Of a stretch of DNA of 64,000 nt, positions 7,873 to 15,186 are shown piece by piece. The stretch is from GCA-020356105 sp964347475 (GTDB taxonomy: Bacteria > Pseudomonadota > Alphaproteobacteria > UBA8366 > JADFVY01). The stretch covers positions 16,682 to 80,681 of the forward strand of contig CAYFYY010000009.1 of NCBI GenBank assembly GCA_964347475.1, in the 5' to 3' direction. The notes under the pieces were generated by a model. That model was not told where the DNA came from and ran no database searches. It saw only the letters and a list, made by a program, of their open reading frames with translations. Within the stretch, counting starts at the first letter, position 1. Each line of letters begins with the position of its first letter. Both the position numbers and the translations under genes were made by a program.

Positions 7873-8358
7873 ATGGCAGGGACGATGCGGAACCGAAGCC
7901 AGAGACCGAGGGTGCATTTCGAAGCGCGGACACATGCCCGGGCGGCGTTCGCGGCCGCCTGCCTGCTAATCGTGCCGGCCGGGCCGGCCGCAGCGATCCC
8001 CGGCAAGGCGGTGGTGCTGCAGGGGCTCGACAAGGTCACTGCGCGCACCGTGACCTTCGAAGTCGCGGTCGGCCAGACCCTGACCTTCGGCACGCTCGAG
8101 ATCGTGGTCCGCGCCTGCGACCGCACGCCGCCGACCGAGCCGCCGGAATCGGCGGTGTTCCTGGACATCTACGAAACCCGGCCCGGCGAGCCGAGAAGCG
8201 ACCTGTTCCACGGCTGGATGTTCGCCTCGTCGCCGGCGCTGAACGCGCTCGAGCATCCGGTCTACGACGTCTGGCCGCTGGAATGCCTGTCGGACCTGCC
8301 GGCCGGCGGCGACGCCGAGATCCCGCTGCCGCGGCCCAAGCCGATCGCCCCGGACTGA
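7873..8358 (+). CDS. DUF2155 family exported protein
   Basis: A 161-residue alphaproteobacterial protein with a signal peptide (hydrophobic core near residues 22-40 ending PAAA) and the conserved DUF2155 core: GQTLTFGTLEIVVRACDRTP followed by SAVFLDIYE and GWMFASSPALNALEHPVYD with a terminal WPLEC. Two conserved Cys could form a disulfide in the periplasm. The function of the family is unknown. It ends the NDUFA12-MCE-MCE-DUF2155 run and is 56 bases after the second MCE gene. Confidence 0.9.
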   Translation: MAGTMRNRSQRPRVHFEARTHARAAFAAACLLIVPAGPAAAIPGKAVVLQGLDKVTARTVTFEVAVGQTLTFGTLEIVVRACDRTPPTEPPESAVFLDIYETRPGEPRSDLFHGWMFASSPALNALEHPVYDVWPLECLSDLPAGGDAEIPLPRPKPIAPD

Positions 8359-8458
8359 GCGCCGCCCGTCCCCGGTTTACCGGCCATTAAGACGCCGCGT
8401 GTTGTGATGGGACGACCATGCGTGCCACACAACCGGGCCGGAGGAGGGCCTGCCGGTC

Positions 8459-9055
8459 ATGATGTCCTGGAACCGGCGCCGCCGGGCGCTGCTGCTGTCC
8501 ATCCCGCTGTGCGTTCTCGTGATGCTGCCGCGCCCGCATGACGCGGATGCGGCCGAGGAGTTCCGCGTCACCGTCGAAGGGCTGACCTGCGTCGACGCCA
8601 CCAGGCCGGCGTCGGACGTGGCCGCGCCGTGGCGCGACTGCCTGCGCATCGGCCCGGTGCGCATCGGCGAGTCGCTGCGCGAGGTTGCGATGCGCTTCGG
8701 CAAGGCCGGCAAGGAGGTCCGCCAGGGCGAGGTGACGCTGCGCGTGTGGCCGGTGCAGATGAACGTGCCGCCCGGCACCAGGCTGCCCTACTGGGTGATC
8801 GGCTTCGACGACGACCGCCGCGTCGTGTCGATCCAGCTGACCGGCGACAAGCGCGTCGACGAGTACAGCTTCTCCTCGCTGCGCCTTGGCGATCCGCAAT
8901 CGCGCGTCCGCGAGGTTCTCGGCGAGCCGACCGAGACCCGGCCGGTGGCGGCGATCGGCGCCGAGATGTGGAACTGGCGCCCGTATCCGGTCTCGCTCGA
9001 GATCAAGGACGGCCGCGTCTATTCGATGCGGGTCTCGCAGACGATCGGCCAGTAG
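8459..9055 (+). CDS. Exported hypothetical protein with BamE/SmpA-like motif
   Basis: 198 residues with a signal peptide (residues ~1-31, ending ADAAEE). The mature part has paired Cys (GLTCVDAT and WRDCLRIG) and a C-terminal SSLRLGDPQSRVREVLGEPT, which resembles the SxxxGxxxxxVxxxLGxP repeat of BamE/SmpA-type folds; a weaker version of the same repeat, IGPVRIGESLREVAMRFGK, precedes it. Two such repeats suggest a periplasmic beta-rich adaptor. I do not recognise a named family and make no functional claim. Confidence 0.75.
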   Translation: MMSWNRRRRALLLSIPLCVLVMLPRPHDADAAEEFRVTVEGLTCVDATRPASDVAAPWRDCLRIGPVRIGESLREVAMRFGKAGKEVRQGEVTLRVWPVQMNVPPGTRLPYWVIGFDDDRRVVSIQLTGDKRVDEYSFSSLRLGDPQSRVREVLGEPTETRPVAAIGAEMWNWRPYPVSLEIKDGRVYSMRVSQTIGQ

Positions 9056-9112
9056 GCCACGACCGGCGCTGCACCGAGGGCCGCTCCGCCTGCGGCCACC
9101 CCCGGACAAGCG

Positions 9113-9148
9113 GAAGCGCCGCCCCGCGCGGCGGCGGGACGGCGCTTC
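9113..9148. terminator. Bidirectional hairpin between convergent genes
   Basis: A perfect 9-bp stem GAAGCGCCG (9113-9121) / CGGCGCTTC (9140-9148) with an 18-base GC-rich loop lies between the ends of the exported hypothetical (+) and the HU-like gene (-). There is no long T-run, so it may act as a transcript 3' end stabiliser rather than a strict intrinsic terminator. Confidence 0.55.
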
Positions 9149-9210
9149 GGTAATCGCGCCGGGGCGGGACGGCCGGATGTCGACCCCCGGCCCCGGCGTT
9201 CCTCACTGCG

Positions 9211-9483
9211 TCAGAGCGAGCCCTTGAAGGCCGCGGCCGGCTTGAAGCCGACGGACTTGCTGGCGCGGATCTGGATGGTCTGGCCGGTCCGCGGGTTGCG
9301 GCCCCTGCGGGCGGCGCGATGACGGACCTTGAACTTGCCGAAGCCCGGGATCTGGAATTCGCCGGCCTTCTTGGTTTGCTTCATGATCGAGTCGAACATC
9401 TTGTTGACTGCCTCACGAGCACTGGTCTTGGTGCAACCGGTGGTCTTGGCGACCAACTCCACCATATCGTCCTTGCTGCTCAT
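9211..9483 (-). CDS. HU-family DNA-binding protein
   Basis: A 90-residue histone-like protein that binds and bends DNA. It has the family N-terminal helix (MSSKDDMVELVAKTTG), the GFGKFKVRHRAARRGRNPRT segment with the conserved R-x-G-x-NP motif that intercalates DNA, and the closing FKPAAAFKGSL. The start at 9483 follows GAGAGGA; a longer in-frame ORF to 9636 would add 51 unlike residues. The basic RRxRRGRNPRT arm is slightly extended relative to E. coli HU, as often in alphaproteobacteria. Confidence 0.93.
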   Translation of the reverse strand: MSSKDDMVELVAKTTGCTKTSAREAVNKMFDSIMKQTKKAGEFQIPGFGKFKVRHRAARRGRNPRTGQTIQIRASKSVGFKPAAAFKGSL

Positions 9484-9770
9484 CGTTGTCCTCTCTCCGT
9501 TCAGACAATGAGTGCCAAGTGGCATGGTCGCCCGCCGGGCGGGTCCGCCGATCCTGGCGGGTGGCCCGCGCCGGTTCGCCTGACTGCCGCGAACCAAGGC
9601 GCCGGCAAAGCAACCTTCAATACGTATCAAAGCCATCTAAAAATGAAGAATTCGTAAATCGCGGCGTTCAAACGGCGCAAAAAGCGCAGAAAATTGGGCT
9701 CCGCGCCGAATCGCGACCGGAAAACGTACCGCTGGAGGGAAATCCGTTACGTTGGGCTCGGCCGCATCGG

Positions 9771-9884
9771 CGCGACCTCATGCGTCGAGACGGGCCTTTC
9801 GGCCCTCCTCAGCATGAGGCTCCGATGTCCGTGCCCTCTTGCTGAGGAGGCTGCAAACCAGCCGTCTCGAAGCATGAGGTCGCG
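9771..9884. repeat. Large palindromic intergenic repeat, type A, copy 1
   Basis: Outer arms of 23 bp (9771-9793 and 9862-9884, one mismatch) enclose an inner perfect 10-bp inverted repeat CCTCCTCAGC (9804-9813) / GCTGAGGAGG (9841-9850). The arms carry CGACCTCATGC...TCGAGACGG and its complement. The same element recurs at 14172-14280. It lies in the 440-base stretch between the HU gene and the gene ending at 9924; apart from this repeat and the HU leader nothing else is seen there. Confidence 0.85.
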
Positions 9885-9923
9885 CTGTGGTCCGGAACCG
9901 ATTCCATCCGAACGGACGATGCC

Positions 9924-10742
9924 CTAGCTGCCGGTCTCGAGCGCGGTCCACAGTGCCGTGTTGGCGCGAATCAGCATCTCGTCGCGCCGGCCCTCGAGGC
10001 AGTCGCGCAGGCCGTAGACGACGCGCCGCGCAAGGTCGTCGAGGCAGGCGGCGTAGACCCGGGCCGCCGGTTCGGCCCGGCCGGCTGCCGCGCCGGCGAC
10101 CCGCGTCCACAGCGCGCGGCGGGCCTGGTCGGACAGGCGCGCCCGGCGGTCGACGGCATTGATCGCCCGGTCGAGGATGTTGAGGCTCTCGCCCAGCGGG
10201 GAGTCGAAGATGGCGGCGGCCACGAGCCGCGCCGGCCCGGCGGCGAACGCGGCCTCCGCCGGCGTGATCGGCTCGGGATCGCCGGGCGTGGCCACGGGTA
10301 GCAGGGTGACCAGCGGCCCGACCGCGACGGCGAGCGATGCCGCCCCGAGGATGTCCCGGTCGGCGGCGCTCACGCGGGCCTCGATGGCGGTGTTGCCGCG
10401 GGCGGACGCCAGCTGCACGAGGCCCGCGGCGGGCACCGTCCGCCGGGCGCCACCGGCCTCGGTGACGTGCAGCCACAGCCCGGCGCCGCCGGCGACGCGG
10501 TAGCGGGCGCCGTGGCTCGGCGATTTGCGCGCGCGCTGCAGGCAGAAGCTGCTGAGCTGGGCCGCGCAGCCGTCCTGGTCGCACAGCATCGGCACCGGCT
10601 GCTGCGTTGCGACCAGGCCGAGGGTCTGCGGCGCTGCCGGCGCCGGCCCCGCCGACAGCATCAGGGCGACGGCGGCAAGGACGCCGCAGCATGCGCCGGC
10701 GCGCCGGCGACGACTGGCATGTGTGAATGTGGTATGCGCCAT
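9924..10742 (-). CDS. Exported Cys-rich hypothetical protein (paralogue of the protein at 26580-27377)
   Basis: 272 residues with a clear signal peptide (cleavage after PAPAA, about residue 38) preceded by a strong AAGGAGG ribosome site. The mature N-terminus reads PQTLGLVATQQ, then LCDQDGCAAQLSSFCLQR, giving a CX4CX7C pattern, and near the C-terminus a CX14C pair within YAACLDDL...GLRDCLEG. The gene at 26580-27377 has the same architecture and spacing (APQ-L-LLAT, CX4CX7CLQR, CX14C with RDCLE), so the two define a family. It is probably periplasmic, with disulfides. No known domain recognised; no enzymatic motif seen. Confidence 0.82.
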   Translation of the reverse strand: MAHTTFTHASRRRRAGACCGVLAAVALMLSAGPAPAAPQTLGLVATQQPVPMLCDQDGCAAQLSSFCLQRARKSPSHGARYRVAGGAGLWLHVTEAGGARRTVPAAGLVQLASARGNTAIEARVSAADRDILGAASLAVAVGPLVTLLPVATPGDPEPITPAEAAFAAGPARLVAAAIFDSPLGESLNILDRAINAVDRRARLSDQARRALWTRVAGAAAGRAEPAARVYAACLDDLARRVVYGLRDCLEGRRDEMLIRANTALWTALETGS

Positions 10743-10937
10743 GACAGGCCTCCTTCCGCCCGACGCGGAGGCCGCCACCGCCATGGTCCCCGATGGCGGG
10801 GGCCCGCGCCGGTTCCCGGATGATTTGCGAAATCGAAGACGAGTGTAGCCGAAATTCCGCGCCGTGGCGGTAAATTCGCCGTGCCCGGCGGCAACGGGGC
10901 CGGCGCAGGTCGCGCACGGGCGCAGGAAAGTTTCGAG

Positions 10938-11081
10938 ATGCACCTCAAGCACCGCATGCGCGCCTTCCAGGGCGCCTTCCGCAACAACCCGGACTGCGCG
11001 CTCTGGTACGGCCGGAGCGGGCTGGTGCGCGACGTCACGGAGATCGCGGAGATGGCCGCGGCGCTGCGCGCGGCGGAGTAG
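10938..11081 (+). CDS. Possible small protein (47 aa)
   Basis: A short ORF, MHLKHRMRAFQG..., with a weak GGAAAG site eight bases upstream, ending EIAEMAAALRAAE. It sits in the 356-base interval between the gene starting at 10742 (-) and the Rhs remnant. Its residue make-up is protein-like (no long GC-driven Arg/Pro runs), but it is short and unrecognised. It could be the tail of a decayed gene. The rest of the interval holds only the promoter side of the minus-strand gene. Confidence 0.3.
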   Translation: MHLKHRMRAFQGAFRNNPDCALWYGRSGLVRDVTEIAEMAAALRAAE

Positions 11082-11098
11082 GGCGGCGGCTCGGGCCG

Positions 11099-11815
11099 TT
11101 ACCCACGCAACGCCGGCCGGCGGGCGACCGGCGCTGTCAGATCCAGAGCCAGGCCACGGAGCGGGATGGCCACGGGTCGGGGCGCGCATCGAACATCCGC
11201 GCCCGTGGCGCTCCGTGGCCCTCGGCGGGGATACTCGCATCCGCGATGCGCGGCCCATGGCGCCGGCCGGCCCCTGCGGCGACGATCGGGAGCGATGGCC
11301 GGACCCGCCACAGGGGGAGGGGAGGGGGCGAACGCGCCGTCGGTGAGCAGCTGCGGCGTGCCGAGATGGTCGCCGTGGACCCAGTAGGTCGCGCCGCCCC
11401 GCACATACGCCAGCGGCGCGCCGGCCAGCCACACATACTCGGCGATGACGGCGCCCGTCGCGCCGTCATGCTCGGCGATCAGCCGGCCGGCGGTATCGTA
11501 GACGTAGTGCACGACGCCGCCGTTCGCGTCCTTGGCGACCCGCTGGCCGAGGGCGTTGTGGACGTAGCGGGCGATCTCGACGCCGCCGTCGCTGACCGCG
11601 ACCAGCCGGTCGGCCTGGTCGTATTCGTAGGCGAGCGCGCGGCCGTCCCGGCCGTCGGTTGCCGTATTGCCGCTGTCGCCGTAGGAGAGCTCGCGGAGCG
11701 CGCCGCCGCCGCGCCGGTCGCCCGCGGACGCCACCGACAGGAGGCGGTTCGAGAACGCATCGTAATCGTAGCTCTCGGCCGTCGTCGTGCGGCCCAGCGT
11801 CGTCTGCCGCGCCGG
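11099..11815 (-). pseudogene. Rhs/YD-repeat protein remnant
   Basis: Reading on the minus strand from about 11815, the frame gives ESYDYDAFSNRLLSV, LAYEYDQADRLVAV, ARYVHNALGQRVAK, HYVYDTAGRLIAEHD and YWVHGDHLGTPQLLTD: consecutive YD repeats and the Rhs-core motif. Immediately after the DHLGTP motif the sequence turns into low-complexity Pro/Arg and stops at 11099, so the core and toxin tip are lost, and the large N-terminal part is absent upstream. There is no ribosome site. Rhs proteins are contact-dependent or secreted toxins with wrapped YD-repeat shells; this is a fossil of one. Confidence 0.85.
11152..11220. repeat. Strong inverted repeat in the Rhs remnant
   Basis: Perfect 12-bp outer arms GGCCACGGAGCG (about 11152-11163) and CGCTCCGTGGCC (11209-11220), with a nested second pairing around GCCACGGG and CCCGTGGC and a GGCGCG/CGCGCC core. 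The whole folds as one long GC hairpin placed where the Rhs reading frame degenerates. Confidence 0.7.
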
Positions 11816-11852
11816 GGACTTCGGCCGTCAGCCTTGCCGTGTCAGCACGTCC

Positions 11853-12515
11853 TCACGCGTCGGGGCGGGGCGGCGGGCGGCCGCCGGGCTCGTCGGTGGC
11901 CGCGTCCTCGTCCGGGTTGTCGGCCGCGGAGTCGTCGGCGTCTTCGGCGTCGTCAGATGCGTCCTCGCCCGGGTTGTCGGCCTTCTCCGTCGCCTTCTTC
12001 GACCCGCCCTTCTTCTTGCGCCCGGCCTTCGGCTTGGCCTTGGCCTTCGCCGCGGGTTTCGGCTCCGGCTCCGGTTCGGGCTCCGGCTCGGGTTCCGGTT
12101 CCGGCTTGGGTTCCGGTTCCGGCTCGGGTTCGAACGCCGCGGCGGGCGGCGGCGCGGGCTCCGGTGCCGGCGGTTCGTAGGCCTCCCAGTCCTCGCCTTC
12201 CTCGCTCTCGTCTTCCGCGCCCGGCCCCGGGTCCGGCCACGGCGCGAAGGGGAACGGCTTGTCCTCGCTATTGTAGGTCAGGAACAGCGCGATCTGCTCC
12301 AGGTAGGTCGAAAGGCTGCGCCCCAGCGGCAGGCCGCGGGCAACCGGCCGGCGCATGATCAGCTGGGCGCCGAACTGGAAGACCGCGACCAGCATCAGGA
12401 ACAGCCGCACGAACCACAGGATCACGAAGAACACGAGCATGAAGAAGCCGCGGATCCAGGTGCGCCTGGAGCGGAACCCCGCAGTCCAGCCGTTGTCGTC
12501 GTATTCGTCGTGCAT
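11853..12515 (-). CDS. DUF4389 family membrane protein with a Glu-Pro/Lys-Pro tail
   Basis: 220 residues. A short polar N-terminus (residues 1-20) precedes one strong membrane segment (~22-52, FFMLVFFVILWFVRLFLMLV), then the DUF4389 hallmark GRSLSTYLEQIALFLTYNSE and KPFPFAPWP. From about residue 95 the chain becomes acidic, then a run of EPEPEPKPEP-type repeats (~116-150), a Lys/Ala-rich block and an acidic Asp-rich end, all predicted disordered. Start 12515 (MHDEYDD) is preferred to the ATG at 12554. The family is of unknown function; the rigid Pro-rich arm could cross part of the cytoplasm or periplasm. Confidence 0.85.
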   Translation of the reverse strand: MHDEYDDNGWTAGFRSRRTWIRGFFMLVFFVILWFVRLFLMLVAVFQFGAQLIMRRPVARGLPLGRSLSTYLEQIALFLTYNSEDKPFPFAPWPDPGPGAEDESEEGEDWEAYEPPAPEPAPPPAAAFEPEPEPEPKPEPEPEPEPEPEPEPKPAAKAKAKPKAGRKKKGGSKKATEKADNPGEDASDDAEDADDSAADNPDEDAATDEPGGRPPPRPDA

Positions 12516-12647
12516 GGCCTGTGCCCCCCTGTTCGTCGCCGCAGTTCCAATCATACAGGCCCGGGCCGCACGTGCACCGGTTTTTTCGCACAGGGGCGGG
12601 GCGGGGCCGGCGGGGCGGGGCGGTCAAGCGGCGGCCGGCATGCGGCG

Positions 12648-12782
12648 GAACGCGTGAAGGATGCCGAACGCACGGAACACCTCGAAGCACGGGGCTATCG
12701 CGTCATCCGGTTCCGGAACAACGAGGTTCTCGGCAATACCGAGGGTGTCCTCGAGGCCATCCAGGCGGGGCTTGGGGGCTGA
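12648..12782 (+). pseudogene. DUF559 (endonuclease-like) C-terminal remnant
   Basis: The frame ends KDAERTEHLEARGYRVIRF followed by NNEVLGNTEGVLEAIQ and a stop at 12782. This is the C-terminal third of a DUF559 protein, a small PD-(D/E)XK-like family related to very-short-patch repair endonucleases. The upstream part of the family (with the catalytic E/D residues) is missing and replaced by GC-rich sequence, so it is a decayed gene. It sits directly beside a type B palindromic repeat. Confidence 0.75.
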
Positions 12783-12821
12783 ATGAGTAAACCGCGCCGC
12801 CTCCCGTATTGCGTCAGGCCG

Positions 12822-12988
12822 CCCCCTCCCCAACCCCTCCCCCCGTGGCGAGTCCGTGCGTTCTCGTGGCCGTCGGCGCGAGGGAGAGGGGCTTTGTCGT
12901 CGCGCCGCCCGGAGAGAGCCCCTCTCCCTCGCTCGGCATCCAAAGGAAAGTTCGGGCGACCGATGGGGGGAGGGGTTGGGGAGGGGGC
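12822..12988. repeat. Large palindromic intergenic repeat, type B, copy 1
   Basis: Left arm CCCCCTCCCCAACCCCTCCC from 12822 and right complementary arm ending near 12988 (GGGGGGAGGGGTTGGGGAGG). Inside is a second inverted pair of GAGGGAGAGG / CCTCTCCCTC type. The same element in the same orientation occurs at 14351-14518. It fills most of the 239-base space before the permease end. Confidence 0.85.
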
Positions 12989-13021
12989 CGTCCCGACAGG
13001 CGATCCGCGCGCCGCCCCCCC

Positions 13022-14113
13022 TCACGCCACCGCCTGGTACAGCACCCCCGAGGCCAGCGCGCCGGCGAGGCCCAGCAGGAGGTACCACAGGAATACCGGG
13101 CGGCGGGCGAGGGCGTAGACCGCCATCGCGGCGGGGATGCTGGTCACCGCGCCGGCGACCATGAAGGCGAGGGCGGCGCCGGGCGCCATGCCGAGCGCGA
13201 TCAGCCCCGAGACCGTCGGGATCGCGGCGAAGCCGTTGAGATACGCCGGGATGCCGGCGAGCGCGGCGGCCGGGATCGCCCACCAGGCGGCGCCGCCGAG
13301 CCAGGAGGCGACGGCCTCGCCCGGGATCCAGGCGACCATCAGGCTTTCCGCCAGGAACGCGAGGGCGAGCCACTTGCCGAGGAACCAGCCGGCGGCGCGG
13401 GCCTCCGATGCGAAGGTGGCGCGGCGCGCGGGCTCGGGCCAGAAGCGCCAGACGACCGGCGCGGGCCCGGCCGGTTTTGCCCTGGTCGCGCAGGACGACC
13501 CGCCGCAGCCGCCGCCGATCCCGGCGCGCAAGGGCGAAGCGAAGGCGGGGCGGGATGCGAGCGCGTGGGTCGCGAACCCGGCGATCAGCCCCATGCCGAT
13601 CGCCGCGAGGGTCTTGGCGACGGCGAAGGGCAGGCCGAGCACGGCGGCGGTGAGGATGAACATCTCCGGGTCCATGATCGGCGAGGCGATCCAGAACGCC
13701 ATCACCGGGGCGAGCGGCACGCCGGCGCCCAGGAGGGCGGCGACCACCGGCACGACGCCGCACGAGCAGAACGGCGACAGCGCGCCGAACAAGGCGGCGA
13801 CGGCGATGGTCGCGGCCGGCCGTCCGTCCAGCAGCCGGGCGATGCGCGCATCGGCCCCGGTCGCCTTGGCGGTCGCCGCGACCAGCACCGAGGCGGCAAG
13901 GAACGGCGCGATGAACAGCAGCGAGTCGAGGGTGAACGCAAGGCTCGCGCGGGCCTGGGCCGGGTCGAAAACTAGCAGCAGCGCGAGCGCCGCGGCGAAG
14001 GCCAGCACGACGCGGTCGACCCGGGCGAGGCGCGCGGCCAGGCGGCGCAGTGGGCGGCGCGCGGCGGCGGGCGCGGCGGAGGGCGCTGTGTTGTCCAGTC
14101 TCGCGTCGGCCAT
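13022..14113 (-). CDS. Permease of the UPF0718/ArsP type
   Basis: A 363-residue integral membrane protein with about eight to ten hydrophobic segments. Around residues 120-130 it has the SPFCSCGVVPVVAALL motif (a C-x-C facing the membrane) that marks the UPF0718 permeases, a group that includes ArsP, an exporter of trivalent organoarsenicals. A central Cys-containing GGGCGGSSC loop (~residue 205) may bind metal. Start 14113 is the first ATG before a hydrophobic chain; the frame extends upstream only through repeat sequence. An ArsR-type regulator lies 561 bases upstream on the same strand. Metal specificity cannot be told; arsenic is plausible from family and neighbour. Confidence 0.88.
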   Translation of the reverse strand: MADARLDNTAPSAAPAAARRPLRRLAARLARVDRVVLAFAAALALLLVFDPAQARASLAFTLDSLLFIAPFLAASVLVAATAKATGADARIARLLDGRPAATIAVAALFGALSPFCSCGVVPVVAALLGAGVPLAPVMAFWIASPIMDPEMFILTAAVLGLPFAVAKTLAAIGMGLIAGFATHALASRPAFASPLRAGIGGGCGGSSCATRAKPAGPAPVVWRFWPEPARRATFASEARAAGWFLGKWLALAFLAESLMVAWIPGEAVASWLGGAAWWAIPAAALAGIPAYLNGFAAIPTVSGLIALGMAPGAALAFMVAGAVTSIPAAMAVYALARRPVFLWYLLLGLAGALASGVLYQAVA

Positions 14114-14171
14114 GGTTCCGGTGTCCTTTCCTGCCCGCAGATCCCAAATGTTCACCCTGCGCCGCCGTCGA

Positions 14172-14280
14172 GCGACCTCATGCTTCGAGACGGCGCTCCG
14201 CGCCTTCCCAGCATGAGGAACCAAAGCCCGTGTCCTCATGCTGAGGAACGGCGCAGCCGCGTCTCGAAGCATGAGGTCGC
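14172..14280. repeat. Large palindromic intergenic repeat, type A, copy 2
   Basis: Perfect 20-bp outer arms GCGACCTCATGCTTCGAGAC (14172-14191) and its complement (14261-14280), plus an inner perfect 11-bp pair CAGCATGAGGA (14209-14219) / TCCTCATGCTG (14233-14243). The arms match copy 1 at 9771-9884 almost exactly, whereas the loops differ, as expected for elements under stem constraint. A degraded third copy may lie around 14557-14640. Confidence 0.88.
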
Positions 14281-14350
14281 TCATACGCCTCGCGAAGTCT
14301 CCAAGCCAACCGGTCAAACGGGCGGCCGGCATTGGACCGTCTCCGGTTCG

Positions 14351-14518
14351 CCCCCTCCCCAACCCCTCCCCCCATGGCGCGGCCACGTGTCCTCGCAGCC
14401 ATCCGCGCGAGGGAGAGGGACTCGGTCCTCGCACAGGCGCCGAAAAAGCCCCTCTCCCTCGCGCCGGCACCGGAACGTCTGACCGGTTCTCCCATGGGGG
14501 GAGGGGTTGGGGAGGGGG
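14351..14518. repeat. Large palindromic intergenic repeat, type B, copy 2
   Basis: Perfect 27-bp outer arms (14351-14377, beginning CCCCCTCCCCAACCCC, and 14492-14518) with inner arms GCGAGGGAGAGG / CCTCTCCCTCGC. Together with the type A copy at 14172 it occupies most of the 561 bases between the permease and the arsR gene; no gene is seen in that interval. Confidence 0.88.
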
Positions 14519-14674
14519 CGGCCCGCGATCTCGCAATTTGCCCAAACGTACTCCGCATGAGGAGGGCCGACACGCCGGGCAGTCGCCGCGAGGCGGCGTG
14601 TGCGAGCCGCGAGTAGAGGCCCGCCTCGAAGGGTGAGGCCGCACGGTGCCGGCGTCGGCCATGTGAACGCCCGG

Positions 14675-15004
14675 TCATCGCTGGACGGTCTCCAGCTCGG
14701 CGTCGGCCGCGTTCTCCGTTACGCCGGCGCAGCACTCCGCCGTGAGGGCGGCGACGACGGCGTCCATGCGCGCATAGTCGGCAAGGCAGCGCAGCACCCG
14801 TCCCTCGCGGCGCTGGCGCACGAGGCCGGCGGCGATCAGGTGCGCGAGGTGGTGCGACAGCGTCGATCCCGGGATGTCGAGGTGGCGCTGCAGCGCGCCG
14901 ACCGGCAGGCCGTCCGGGCCGGCCCGCACCAGCAGGCGGAAGGCGGCGAGGCGCGTCGGGTGGCCGAGTTTCTCGAGGCAGGTGGCGAGGTCGTTCAGGT
15001 GCAT
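14675..15004 (-). CDS. ArsR-family transcriptional regulator
   Basis: 109 residues forming a winged helix: LEKLGHPTRLAAFRLLVRAG, then the recognition helix region IPGSTLSHHLAHLIAAGLVRQ and the wing EGRVLRCLADY. Near the C-terminus is a vicinal Cys pair (TAECCAGV) that could bind arsenite or another thiophilic metalloid; the classical N-terminal ELCVCDL site is absent (GLPVGALQ instead). Start 15004 is chosen because a good promoter places the transcript start near 15130, which rules out the upstream ATG at 15142. It probably represses itself through the palindrome at 15167-15186 and may control the permease downstream. Confidence 0.92.
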   Translation of the reverse strand: MHLNDLATCLEKLGHPTRLAAFRLLVRAGPDGLPVGALQRHLDIPGSTLSHHLAHLIAAGLVRQRREGRVLRCLADYARMDAVVAALTAECCAGVTENAADAELETVQR

Positions 15005-15137
15005 GACGGCATCCGGTTCGTGGGCGCGGCGACGGGGCGAAGGCCGGCCGCGCTTATCGGGGCGCGGCCCGGTCCCGGCACCGGTTCCGGCAGGCGCCCG
15101 GCGAGGTCCCCGGCGGCGCCGCCGACCACATCGGGCC

Positions 15138-15186
15138 AGCATAGGTCAATCGCGCCGTCGAGTCAACGATATTTCCAGAAATATCG
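15138..15186 (-). promoter_or_regulatory. arsR promoter with palindromic operator
   Basis: On the minus strand a -35 TTGACT (15166-15161), a 17-bp spacer and a -10 TATGCT (15143-15138) form a near-consensus sigma-70 promoter. Directly abutting the -35 is a perfect inverted repeat CGATATTTC-CA-GAAATATCG (15167-15186). ArsR/SmtB repressors bind AT-rich palindromes of this kind overlapping promoters, so this is the likely operator. The resulting leader to the arsR start would be about 125 nt. Confidence 0.7.

Noticed and set aside
11787..12647. Plus-strand ORF across 11787-12782 as a single gene
   Set aside because: Only its last ~44 codons resemble a protein family (DUF559); the rest is the shadow of the DUF4389 gene.
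12624..14147. 507-residue minus-strand ORF between 12624 and 14147
   Set aside because: Reads through a type B palindrome and is out of frame with the permease, which is clearly coded in another frame from 14113 to 13022.
15005..15142. N-terminal extension of ArsR from ATG 15142
   Set aside because: The extra 46 residues are Arg/Gly/Pro-rich, and the predicted transcript start near 15130 lies downstream of that ATG.
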